DNA of 64,000 nucleotides. Source: Dysgonomonas sp. UBA5412 (lineage in GTDB: Bacteria > Bacteroidota > Bacteroidia > Bacteroidales > Dysgonomonadaceae). The number at the start of each line of letters is the position of its first letter. The first letter of the stretch is position 1. The stretch lies in contig DHNQ01000008.1 of assembly GCA_002409595.1 (NCBI GenBank), forward strand, positions 7,600-71,599, written 5' to 3'. The notes under the pieces are model-generated. The model did not search any database and was not told where the DNA came from. It saw nothing but the letters and a program-made list of their open reading frames with translations. Both the position numbers and the translations under genes were made by a program. Shown piece after piece: positions 18,292 to 26,070 of the stretch.

Positions 18292-18299
18292 CAAAGATA
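18292..18299 (-). promoter_or_regulatory. -7 promoter element of the two-domain lipocalin-like gene
   Basis: TATCTTTG on the minus strand is an exact match. It predicts a leader of about 32 nt and fixes the start at 18255. Confidence 0.6.
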
Positions 18300-18399
18300 T
18301 ATAATTCTAATAAAAAAAATAATCAATATACTTTTTTTAGGTAAAATTAGTTGATGTTTAACGATCTAGGTAAATTGGAAGAATAATAGAACAATAAAT

Positions 18400-18813
18400 T
18401 TATCGCTTAAAATATATCTTGCATTCGGGAGTAGAAGCCAGAATTCTAACAATCAGTCCTTCGTCGGATATGGAAAGAACTTCTAACTCTAATGTAGTTG
18501 TTTTTCGACTCGCTTTATTCAATAAATAATTAACATATGTAATTTTGATTCGATTACCATCTACTTGATAACGGCCAGTTATATTAAAAACAATAACACC
18601 CTCAGCAGCTTCTCCTTTGTGAAAGACTCCATTTTCTCTAAAAATATACGTATCAGGATACTCCCCTACCGTTTTCTCCATACTGTCAACAACACGTTTG
18701 TATTCTGTCCAGCGTCCAACAATATCATCTCGATATAGAAAAACCGGCTCTTGCGCACTTATTTTTATAGCTGAAAAAATAAAAAGAGGAATAAACAATA
18801 AGATACATCTCAT
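18400..18813 (-). CDS. Secreted lipocalin-like protein
   Basis: The 137-residue product has a signal peptide (MRCILLFI to KISAQ) rather than a lipobox. The mature part opens with DIVGRWTEYKRVVDSME, continues with a set of predicted beta strands and ends KIYFKR. The GRW opening and strand pattern match the two lipocalin-like neighbours. It is probably a small periplasmic beta-barrel; ligand unknown. Confidence 0.75.
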   Translation of the reverse strand: MRCILLFIPLFIFSAIKISAQEPVFLYRDDIVGRWTEYKRVVDSMEKTVGEYPDTYIFRENGVFHKGEAAEGVIVFNITGRYQVDGNRIKITYVNYLLNKASRKTTTLELEVLSISDEGLIVRILASTPECKIYFKR

Positions 18814-18862
18814 TTCTTTAAAATTTGTGTTTCTAAATTAGAATAAAACAATATTCCAGCAC

Positions 18863-18895
18863 AAAGGTGTATATTTTTATTTAATATACACCTTT
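18863..18895. terminator. Perfect 13-bp inverted repeat between two minus-strand genes
   Basis: AAAGGTGTATATT (18863-18875) pairs with AATATACACCTTT (18883-18895), loop 7 nt. It follows the stop of the 18938 gene, so it may terminate that transcript, but no T run follows on the minus strand. Its outer bases overlap a -7-like sequence CACCTTTG for the 18400-18813 gene. Confidence 0.5.
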
Positions 18896-18937
18896 CATCT
18901 TTGATTCACTCAAACCTATTTACCTAAAGTCTATTAT

Positions 18938-19651
18938 CTAATTTCTTACATTTCGTCCTGTATTTGAAGCCATTCTGAAATTACTTCTTTCATTCGATGT
19001 TGTTGGACGAGACACTCGTTCTTTAGTTCTATTATTAACAGAAGAGCTTCTGTTAGAGTTGCTATTCACATTAGGGCGAGTATTGTTTTTATCATACCTA
19101 TATTCTTTGCGACTATTAGTTCTCGAATCATTACGATTATAATCTCGTTCTGCACGTTTATTATTATTCCATCTACCAGAGTTATATGAATTCCTATTAT
19201 ATCTATCATCACGACGATCTGAATACCAACTTACCCTATTGTTTCGGCTACTATAATATCGATGGTCACGACTATCTCTTATAATTATTTGATTTCTATA
19301 CCCTCTATAACGAGCATAATCTCTATAGTGATTGCGATGATATCTCCAAGGTTCATTCATATTTAGTACAACTTTGTACAAACCATACAAATCATAACTG
19401 CGATAAGCATATGGTAAATAACGAGATGAAACCCAACGGCCTCTATCCATATAATGGAACATTCCCAAATTGACATCGTAATAACAATCTATATCCGGGA
19501 AATAGTAATATCCTACATAATCATACCCGACCGGTCCCCATGCTGGTTGCTTACCAATATTAATATTTACACTTATATTTTGAGCATACGCCACATTATA
19601 TAATGAAGGCACACTTACCAGCAATCCGATTATTAACAAAAACTTTTTCAT
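18938..19651 (-). CDS. Arg/Asn/Tyr/Ser-rich secreted low-complexity protein
   Basis: The 237-residue protein has a signal peptide (MKKFLLIIGL to VAYAQ). A folded-looking N-terminal part (about 25-105) is rich in Tyr, with YYYFPDIDCYYDVNLGMF and DRGRWVSSRYLPYAYR. From about 105 to the end it is almost only Arg, Asn, Ser, Tyr and Asp. The N-terminal pattern recalls small Bacteroidota secreted proteins with a FPDIDVYYD-type motif. The basic disordered tail could bind anionic polymers (LPS, DNA, capsule); that is inference. Its codon use is driven by AAT/CGA repeats. Confidence 0.8.
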   Translation of the reverse strand: MKKFLLIIGLLVSVPSLYNVAYAQNISVNINIGKQPAWGPVGYDYVGYYYFPDIDCYYDVNLGMFHYMDRGRWVSSRYLPYAYRSYDLYGLYKVVLNMNEPWRYHRNHYRDYARYRGYRNQIIIRDSRDHRYYSSRNNRVSWYSDRRDDRYNRNSYNSGRWNNNKRAERDYNRNDSRTNSRKEYRYDKNNTRPNVNSNSNRSSSVNNRTKERVSRPTTSNERSNFRMASNTGRNVRN

Positions 19652-19782
19652 AACTCTAAGTATTAAATATGAATACTAAATATGCTCTTTGTATCTTTGA
19701 TTACCTTTTTACTAAAAAGATTAATAGTCCCTTCCTCTTTTAACGATTGTTAACTTCGATACACTTTAAATATTAGAAAGCT

Positions 19783-19863
19783 CTAAATAGTGAATTCCTC
19801 ACGAAGAAAGCTCGTTTCGGGAGTAACCGGTCGTTCTTTATCTTTCATTTTTTTATCGTCCAT
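19783..19863 (-). CDS. Possible 26-residue charged small protein
   Basis: An open frame encodes MDDKKMKDKERPVTPETS then FLREEFTI. It is acidic/basic with no hydrophobic segment. It occupies the gap between the 18938 gene and the Cys-rich lipoprotein. No -7 element or ribosome site supports it, and only comparative conservation could confirm it. Confidence 0.25.
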   Translation of the reverse strand: MDDKKMKDKERPVTPETSFLREEFTI

Positions 19864-19914
19864 GAGATTTGTTTTAAATTGTTTGTTTACTTTTGAGCTT
19901 TAATAATTTATTTA

Positions 19915-20157
19915 ATGAAGATAGCCTTAACTTTGCTCCTTATACTATTATTCAACTCTTGCATGGTTTTTGAATCAATTCTCGGATTAGACGATTGTAA
20001 TTATCCTTCTTGCGATAGACCGTGCATTGACAATTGCAATTATTGCATAATTCATTGCGATAAGCACAACGTTCCGGATGATTTTAATTCACGAATAGAA
20101 AAGTCGCTAGACAAACAAATTGAGCCATATAAAGAAAGTAATAGAAAATTGCGTTAA
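19915..20157 (+). CDS. Very small Cys-rich lipoprotein
   Basis: The 80-residue product has a lipobox (LLFNSCMVF, Cys 16) followed by a compact Cys cluster at 28, 33, 37, 41, 44 and 48 with His 47 and 51. A charged helix (about 57-80) closes it. Six Cys in 21 residues suggest a metal site or three disulfides. Family not recognised. An exact TAnnTTTG (TATCTTTG, 19692-19699) lies about 215 nt upstream on the same strand, which would give a long leader. Confidence 0.65.
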   Translation: MKIALTLLLILLFNSCMVFESILGLDDCNYPSCDRPCIDNCNYCIIHCDKHNVPDDFNSRIEKSLDKQIEPYKESNRKLR

Positions 20158-20514
20158 TAGCCACAACTATTCTTTCTTTTCCAAGCAATCAAAGACAGTG
20201 TATTCTTTTCCCTCGAATCGAATAGTTTACAATTAAGAGAATAATAATACATTAGCATAGATTATTTGTTATGATGTTTTTACAAGATAGAATTTTGTCC
20301 AATTTAAATTCTAATTTTTCACGACTTTCAAAACGGTACTATAAGGACTATGTAAAGTCCGGCAAATTCAGAAATAACTCTGACAAACTACAAAAATAAT
20401 CAGGAAACTAACAGGAAATAAGTTCTCAATAATAAAGATATTCAGCACTTAAGAACAAAAAAGGCAAATATCTGTTTTATTTTGCAGGACATTATGATTT
20501 TTATTTAAAAATAT
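20158..20514. other. Intergenic stretch without a recognised feature
   Basis: AT-rich sequence with only a short 5-bp stem (GGACT/AGTCC near 20343-20360). I see no gene, repeat or RNA signature here. Confidence 0.5.
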
Positions 20515-20522
20515 TAACTTTG
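20515..20522 (+). promoter_or_regulatory. -7 promoter element of the 20576 lipoprotein gene
   Basis: TAACTTTG is an exact TAnnTTTG match. It predicts a leader of about 50 nt. Confidence 0.55.
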
Positions 20523-20575
20523 CTGCCATTAATAGAGAAATTATTAGAGTGCGCAAACTAAAAAATTCAAAAACA

Positions 20576-21121
20576 ATGATGAAAAAATTATTATTTATTT
20601 TATTTACAATAAGCACAGTTCTTGCTTTCACAGCTTGTGGAAGCGATGATAATACTGTCAAAATTGATAAATATTTCAATGGTGAATGTAAATTAAATGC
20701 TGCAATAGTTGGACCTGCCGGATCAACAATAACAACTGCTGAAACAACAGCTACTCTTGAAGACATGCTTAAAAACAGTACCGATTTTGGAACTCCGATA
20801 ACAGCAGGATCTCTAAACTTAACAGAAAAAACATCTATAAAAGTAACGGGACTAAAAAAGGGTGTTACTTTGAAAGATTTCAAACTTATTATCAATGGCG
20901 GAGAAAAATCTTTTGGAGATATTAGCAATGAAGCATTAAATACCAATTTATATAACGATGCCAGTCTCAATTTTTTCAAAGATGCTTTTTCAAGAATGGT
21001 ATCTGAAGGAAGTTTAAAAGTAAAAACTTCATTCACTCCATCTGCAAGTATTGAAACAGCAGATAAAGTTCAAGTAGAAATATTGTTCTATGGCAAATTT
21101 ACTTATACTATTACTCAATAA
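20576..21121 (+). CDS. Lipoprotein of unknown function
   Basis: The 181-residue product starts at one of two adjacent ATGs (20576 or 20579). The GTG at 20549 would add residues in front of the signal. The lipobox is AFTACGSDD. The mature part looks like an all-beta domain rich in Thr/Ser/Lys. It was not recognised, although its size and opening resemble calycin-like Bacteroidota lipoproteins. A long open frame on the opposite strand covers nearly all of it and is a shadow. Confidence 0.75.
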   Translation: MMKKLLFILFTISTVLAFTACGSDDNTVKIDKYFNGECKLNAAIVGPAGSTITTAETTATLEDMLKNSTDFGTPITAGSLNLTEKTSIKVTGLKKGVTLKDFKLIINGGEKSFGDISNEALNTNLYNDASLNFFKDAFSRMVSEGSLKVKTSFTPSASIETADKVQVEILFYGKFTYTITQ

Positions 21122-21147
21122 CATGAGGGTAAAGAATTTATAATAAC

Positions 21148-21179
21148 AAAAAAGGTTACTGTTTCAGTAACCTTTTTTT
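21148..21179 (+). terminator. Terminator after the 20576 gene
   Basis: The stem GGTTACTG / CAGTAACC (21154-21161, 21165-21172) has a TTT loop, an A run before and seven T after. Confidence 0.9.
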
Positions 21180-21245
21180 GTTTTACCCAATTAGTTAGCA
21201 TACCGCAGTAAGTTCTACTTACTTTTTTTAAAGGATTGAAAACAC

Positions 21246-21253
21246 TACCTTTG
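21246..21253 (+). promoter_or_regulatory. -7 promoter element of the guanidino hydrolase gene, very short leader
   Basis: TACCTTTG is an exact match only 14 nt before the ATG at 21268. The predicted leader is about 11 nt, close to leaderless. Confidence 0.55.
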
Positions 21254-21267
21254 CAAAAAAGATTTTT

Positions 21268-22182
21268 ATGATATTGAATATACAAAATGAAACGGCACGT
21301 CTAAAAACAGTAGTTTTAGGACAGCCGTATTCCATTGGAAAAGTACCCAGCCTAGATGAGACTTATGATGCTAAATCGTATGAAACCGTACAAAACGGCA
21401 CTTATCCGACAGAGGAGAATATAGCTAATGAGATGACAGCTTTAGAAAATATTTTTCTAAAATATAATGTAGAAGTACTCCGCCCCATTATTATCCCAAA
21501 TTACAATCAGGTATATGCAAGAGATGTTGCATTTGTGATTAATGATATGATAATCACATCAAATATTATTCCTGATAGGGCAGATGAACAAGAGGCTTAC
21601 GCTCCGATATATAATAAAATCGCATTTAATAAAATATACAATCTTCCCGAAAAAGCGCATGTTGAAGGAGGTGACGTTGTTTTATATAACAATACCATTT
21701 TTGTAGGAACGTATACTGAACCTGATTATCCTCAATACAAGACTGCACGCACAAATGCTTATGCAATATCATTTCTGAAAGAACTATTTCCTCAAAAAGA
21801 ATTTATAGCTCTCGAACTGGTTAAGAATGATACCGATCCCCGCAAAGGCATATTGCATCTGGACTGTACCTTTATGCCGGTAGGACAAGGAAAGGCTATT
21901 ATATATAAAGATGGATTCAGGTTTCAGAAAGATTACGATATGCTTATCAACTTTTTCGGGAAGGAGAATATATTTGAAATCACACAAGAAGAAATGTACA
22001 ATATGAATACGAATGTATTTTCTATCTCGCCCGAAGTAGTTGTCAGTGAAGAACTTTTTACTCGGCTTAATAAACACATGAGAGAGGAATGGGGACTGAC
22101 TGTAGAAACTGTTCCTTATGCCGAAATATCGAAGATGGGTGGATTGCTAAGATGTTCTACTTTACCATTGGTTAGAGAATAG
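21268..22182 (+). CDS. Guanidino-group hydrolase/amidinotransferase superfamily protein (arginine deiminase-like)
   Basis: Cytoplasmic enzyme of the pentein fold (arginine deiminase, dimethylarginine hydrolase, CtlX, amidinotransferases). The 304 residues carry the catalytic set: YARDVAF (Asp, about 90), HVEGGDV (His/Glu, about 132-137), ILHLDCTF (His, about 198) and the nucleophilic Cys in LLRCSTLPL near the C-terminus. The family removes or transfers the amidino group of arginine-like substrates or cleaves citrulline. The exact substrate is not readable. It stands alone between two terminators. Confidence 0.85.
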   Translation: MILNIQNETARLKTVVLGQPYSIGKVPSLDETYDAKSYETVQNGTYPTEENIANEMTALENIFLKYNVEVLRPIIIPNYNQVYARDVAFVINDMIITSNIIPDRADEQEAYAPIYNKIAFNKIYNLPEKAHVEGGDVVLYNNTIFVGTYTEPDYPQYKTARTNAYAISFLKELFPQKEFIALELVKNDTDPRKGILHLDCTFMPVGQGKAIIYKDGFRFQKDYDMLINFFGKENIFEITQEEMYNMNTNVFSISPEVVVSEELFTRLNKHMREEWGLTVETVPYAEISKMGGLLRCSTLPLVRE

Positions 22183-22203
22183 TAGAAATAAAGAAAATAG
22201 AAT

Positions 22204-22248
22204 AAAAAACAGAAGGGGCTTTAAATAAAAGCCCCTTCTGTTTTTTTA
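22204..22248. terminator. Bidirectional terminator between the guanidino hydrolase and S9 peptidase genes
   Basis: The stem AACAGAAGGGGCTTT / AAAGCCCCTTCTGTT has a short loop and long A and T flanks. It sits between two converging genes. Confidence 0.92.
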
Positions 22249-22267
22249 TTAATGACATATATATTCT

Positions 22268-24808
22268 TTATTTGCTTTCGGGATACAATCCTTTCCACCA
22301 ACTATCATCGTTTTTCAACCATTTATCAAACCATGCCATAATAGAATTGTTCCATTCCACACGCCTTTTATAATTCATAATTCCATGATTTTCGTCCTTG
22401 ACTTGAATAAATTCGGTTGGAACTCCCAGAATCTTTAACGCCGTATACATTTGAATACTTTCACCGATAGGGACATTAGTATCTACTGTACCATGAGTGA
22501 AAAGAATAGGAGTCTTTACTTTATCAGCACTAAATAATGGACTTTGGTTAACATACATATCTCTGTTGTTCCAAGGGTAACTGTGAGCACTGGCTCCGGA
22601 ACTGTATGTATATCCCCAATAGCCTTCACCCCAATAGCTACTGATAGAGCTTATGCCGGCATGAGATACTGCCGCCGCAAACATATCGGTACGTGTTTGC
22701 AGATACATGGTCATAAATCCGCCATAAGAGGCTCCTATACAGCCAATCTTTTTTCCGTCTACAAAACTATGTTCTCTGACAAACTGATTTGTCCCCTCTA
22801 TTATATCTTCTGCTGTGCGTTTGCCCCAGGCATTAACGTGCAAAGCTGCAAATTTCTGACCAAAGCCCGTAGCTCCGCTCGGTTGAATTACATAGACCAC
22901 ATATCCTTGTGATGCAAATACATGTCCGGGATAAGGACCTTCAAACGTACGCGAAGTAGGCACTGTTCCTCCATAATAATATACAATCATCGGATATTTT
23001 TTAGAGGCATCAAAATTAGGAGGCAGAAAGAAACTTCCTTTTATTTCAGTTCCTACTGAATTGGTAAAACTCCAATCGTCAACTTTACCTAACGTCATTT
23101 GCGACAACCTCTCCTTATAAGGATCGGCAATCAATGTCGATTTATGGCTTTTCAGATCATACTGATAAGCCCGCGTAGAGTTAGATTGACTTACGCCGAA
23201 ATACACAGCCTGCGAAGCATTGTCAGCCAAAGTAAAAGTACGAACGACCTCTTCTTGAAGATCAAGCTTTGTAAAAGTTTTTTTATCAACATTATAGGCG
23301 TATATATTTACATAATCTTTATCGGTCGTGCGAAAATATATATGATTATCTGTTTTACTCCAAATAGCATCTTCAATACTCGGATCAAAGGATTTTGTAA
23401 TCGGGTCTATATTCTTTGTTTGCAGATCCATTATAAAAGCTAATCCATTATAACTATTTGCAATCTGCCCTTCCGATATATTAAGACCAATACCATTAAA
23501 AGCTTCTCCTGAACCCGAAATAAGAACTTTTTTACCATCAGGCGAAAATGTTGCACCTTGAGCAAAGCCCTCATTTGTCCATAAAGTATCAACAACCATT
23601 GTTGTTACATCAAGTTTGAACATAGAATATTTGCGGAAAGGGCGTTCTGTAAGAACTTCATCGGAAATGGAGAATAATATTTGTTTTCCGTCTTGGCTTA
23701 TATCATTTAACCAAGTGGAATGAGATCCGAATGTTAACTGTTGACTCAATCCCGTTTTCAGGTCATATTTATAAATAAAGGAACGGTTGGTATAACTCGG
23801 TTGACGGTCTTCCGGAGATTTCAACAGTTTTAAGTCTCCTTTTGCCTCTTCTCCTTTTTCTTGTTTTGTATAAAAAACAATCTTTTCATCGGGAGTGAAT
23901 AAGATAGATTCGTCCGGTATATTTTTAGCTAAGATAGATTCTTGTAACGAGATTGGGTCTATCGTAATGAGATCGGTCTGCTCATCGGAAGTTGAACGAT
24001 AAAATAATTTATTGCTGGTAGGCATCCAACTCAATTGTTTCTTTTTATTATCTGTGTCTAATAAAATAGCATTACCTGTTTTTGTATCATACAATTCGGT
24101 CGAAGTCTGGCTCTTTTCGCCAAAGGTATTCCGATAAGAGATTAATATATATTGTCCATTAGGCGAAATACTTGTATTAGTAACTCGTTTACCTAATAGC
24201 ATATCTGTAAAATTGACTGTTCTTTTTTCGGTATTCTCTATGCTGAAAATAGTCTGAGTATCATTTTTTTCTTTCTCTAATATAATTTTCAATGAAGGCG
24301 AAGTTTTATCGTCTGCCGAAGCCAACATTTTTATCACTACCCTACTTGACAATGGATAGGGAGTGAATGTAGCTGTGGTTTCTTTTTCGGAACGAAAATT
24401 GTCTTCTTTTGTCGTTTTGGATGTAGCCAACTTTCCATCTACATAAAGTTCAAACATATTAGATGAAGTTATTTTAAGATTCACCTTTGCATATCTATCC
24501 CCTACAACGTAGAATGAAAGTAATTGAAAAGAAGTCCCTTCTTTAGGTTTTTCGGGATAGAAATAACCTGCTGTGTCTGACTTTAAAGGACGGACGAAAG
24601 CAGATTGCTCTGGAATTGTCAAATTCATCTTCAACAATTCTTTTTCTGAATATTTTTCACCTTTAAGATTGAGAGAATCAACCAATAATGGCTTTGCTAC
24701 TGCAATAGGTGCAATTGTATAAATCTGAGAAATAGTTTGCTTCTCTTGAGCATAGAGTCCTGTCAGAATACATAAGCAAAACAGGATAGATAAAAAACGA
24801 AATTTCAT
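22268..24808 (-). CDS. S9-family prolyl oligopeptidase / dipeptidyl-peptidase-like serine peptidase, secreted
   Basis: Periplasmic or surface peptidase that probably removes short peptides from oligopeptides. Started at the ATG at 24808, the 846 residues have a signal peptide ending LTGLYAQ; the longer frame prepends an unlikely segment. A beta-propeller (about 200-570) precedes an alpha/beta hydrolase domain. The catalytic Ser is in GASYGG, the Asp in THGTVDTNVP and the His in DENHG. No type IX C-terminal sorting domain is visible. It is larger than E. coli-type S9 enzymes because of an extra N-terminal region with a PA14/beta-sandwich look. Confidence 0.9.
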   Translation of the reverse strand: MKFRFLSILFCLCILTGLYAQEKQTISQIYTIAPIAVAKPLLVDSLNLKGEKYSEKELLKMNLTIPEQSAFVRPLKSDTAGYFYPEKPKEGTSFQLLSFYVVGDRYAKVNLKITSSNMFELYVDGKLATSKTTKEDNFRSEKETTATFTPYPLSSRVVIKMLASADDKTSPSLKIILEKEKNDTQTIFSIENTEKRTVNFTDMLLGKRVTNTSISPNGQYILISYRNTFGEKSQTSTELYDTKTGNAILLDTDNKKKQLSWMPTSNKLFYRSTSDEQTDLITIDPISLQESILAKNIPDESILFTPDEKIVFYTKQEKGEEAKGDLKLLKSPEDRQPSYTNRSFIYKYDLKTGLSQQLTFGSHSTWLNDISQDGKQILFSISDEVLTERPFRKYSMFKLDVTTMVVDTLWTNEGFAQGATFSPDGKKVLISGSGEAFNGIGLNISEGQIANSYNGLAFIMDLQTKNIDPITKSFDPSIEDAIWSKTDNHIYFRTTDKDYVNIYAYNVDKKTFTKLDLQEEVVRTFTLADNASQAVYFGVSQSNSTRAYQYDLKSHKSTLIADPYKERLSQMTLGKVDDWSFTNSVGTEIKGSFFLPPNFDASKKYPMIVYYYGGTVPTSRTFEGPYPGHVFASQGYVVYVIQPSGATGFGQKFAALHVNAWGKRTAEDIIEGTNQFVREHSFVDGKKIGCIGASYGGFMTMYLQTRTDMFAAAVSHAGISSISSYWGEGYWGYTYSSGASAHSYPWNNRDMYVNQSPLFSADKVKTPILFTHGTVDTNVPIGESIQMYTALKILGVPTEFIQVKDENHGIMNYKRRVEWNNSIMAWFDKWLKNDDSWWKGLYPESK

Positions 24809-24945
24809 ATTTACTACTGTAATAGGGGTTAAATATTTTGGAGCAATAAAGATACATATTATCAAAGACATAGGTATTGTTAAGTATTCAAAAGATTATT
24901 TGTTTCGGCTTTTAATATTAAATTCTATATTTGAAGAGAATATAT

Positions 24946-24953
24946 TATCTTTG
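24946..24953 (+). promoter_or_regulatory. -7 promoter element upstream of the 25075 lipoprotein gene
   Basis: TATCTTTG is an exact match. It predicts a leader of about 118 nt before 25075. Confidence 0.45.
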
Positions 24954-25074
24954 ATGCGGAAAAGAACAAACTCAATTAATTGTAGAAATGAGCCTTAAGG
25001 ATCTTAATTGAACAATTGCCAGTACTCATTAATAAAAATTTTGACTGACATATAACTTCTTGTTTTAGACACAA

Positions 25075-26004
25075 ATGAAATACTTATCACATTACGCTAC
25101 ACTTTTTCTGTTATCAATTTTCTTTTTATCTTGTGTTGATGAAAGCATCGAAATGTATTATCATCCGGAAAAAGAACCGGAATACTATTGGCTATTGGAA
25201 AAGGTAGCATATCCGGAGAGTAATTTCGAAATACTTGCCCGAAAGGATTTTACTTTATCTTATGATAAAAACGATTCTCTCAAAAAGATAGATATTCTTA
25301 ATGGTGATTACATTGCGGTAGACTATAACGAAAATACAGTTTCGTTTTCTAAAGTAGATCAGCGAGGAGATGATGTATTATTTGACAGCATTTTGGTTGC
25401 TCTCAATAACAAGAAGCAAGCTGAGTATATTTTACATTTATGTTATATTGAAAAGAAAACAGAATCGGGATATTCAAAATATAAATCAATAGATGATTCT
25501 CTTGCTCTATTCTACGATAATGAAGGGTATATAACACGTCTCGAAAGTTATAGTGTTAGTGGCAAACCATCATCTTTGCGCTATACCGAAACATATAAAA
25601 CAGATAATGGGAATCTGGTCGAAGTAGTATCGAAAAATAAAAAAAACACATACAAGTATATTTATACTTATGATGAGACATCTAGCGATTCAAGAGCCGT
25701 ATTCTGTTGCGAAATGCCTTTTAATAATACAATGATGCACGTAACAAATAATTGTTGGTTGATGAAGAATTTACCTTTTCTCAGTAAATATTTAGGAACT
25801 AAAAGTAAAAACAATATTATTCGAACAAGAATAATAGACCAAAGCTCAAATAACGAGAAACTGTATGCAGAGATTAATTATGATTACAGCTTCAATAAGA
25901 ACAAACTAGTTAATCAAATAAAGGTTTCGGGAATAATAAACGGTTCTACTATTCCGAATGATTATATCACAACCTTTACATATTTACAGAAAGAGAAAAA
26001 ATAA
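25075..26004 (+). CDS. Lipoprotein of unknown function
   Basis: The 309-residue product has a lipobox (IFFLSCVDES, Cys 20). The mature protein is rich in Tyr, Lys, Asp and Ser, with repeated two-strand patterns such as IDDSLALFYDNEGYITRLE and YKYIYTYDETSS. These resemble the extended beta-sheet of YD-repeat-like or DUF4595-like Bacteroidota lipoproteins; this is a loose resemblance. No neighbouring gene suggests a role, and the transcript ends at a strong terminator. Confidence 0.75.
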   Translation: MKYLSHYATLFLLSIFFLSCVDESIEMYYHPEKEPEYYWLLEKVAYPESNFEILARKDFTLSYDKNDSLKKIDILNGDYIAVDYNENTVSFSKVDQRGDDVLFDSILVALNNKKQAEYILHLCYIEKKTESGYSKYKSIDDSLALFYDNEGYITRLESYSVSGKPSSLRYTETYKTDNGNLVEVVSKNKKNTYKYIYTYDETSSDSRAVFCCEMPFNNTMMHVTNNCWLMKNLPFLSKYLGTKSKNNIIRTRIIDQSSNNEKLYAEINYDYSFNKNKLVNQIKVSGIINGSTIPNDYITTFTYLQKEKK

Positions 26005-26021
26005 AGAATCCACAATAAAAA

Positions 26022-26052
26022 AAGAGGCATTGATAATTATCAATGCCTCTTC
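26022..26052. terminator. Bidirectional terminator, perfect 28-bp palindrome
   Basis: AGAGGCATTGATAA / TTATCAATGCCTCT (26024-26051 approx.) is a perfect palindrome with A and T flanks. It separates the lipoprotein and GDPD genes, which converge. Confidence 0.9.
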
Positions 26053-26070
26053 GTTTTTCATTAAATTTGA

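Noticed and set aside
20449..21036. Long open frame (195 codons) on the minus strand opposite the 20576 lipoprotein gene
   Set aside because: It mirrors a gene with a clear lipoprotein signal, promoter and terminator on the plus strand. The minus frame has no credible domain and its composition is that of an antisense shadow.
22268..24808. Type IX secretion of the S9 peptidase
   Set aside because: Its C-terminus ends right after the hydrolase domain with no sorting domain of about 80 residues, so PorV-dependent export is not supported.
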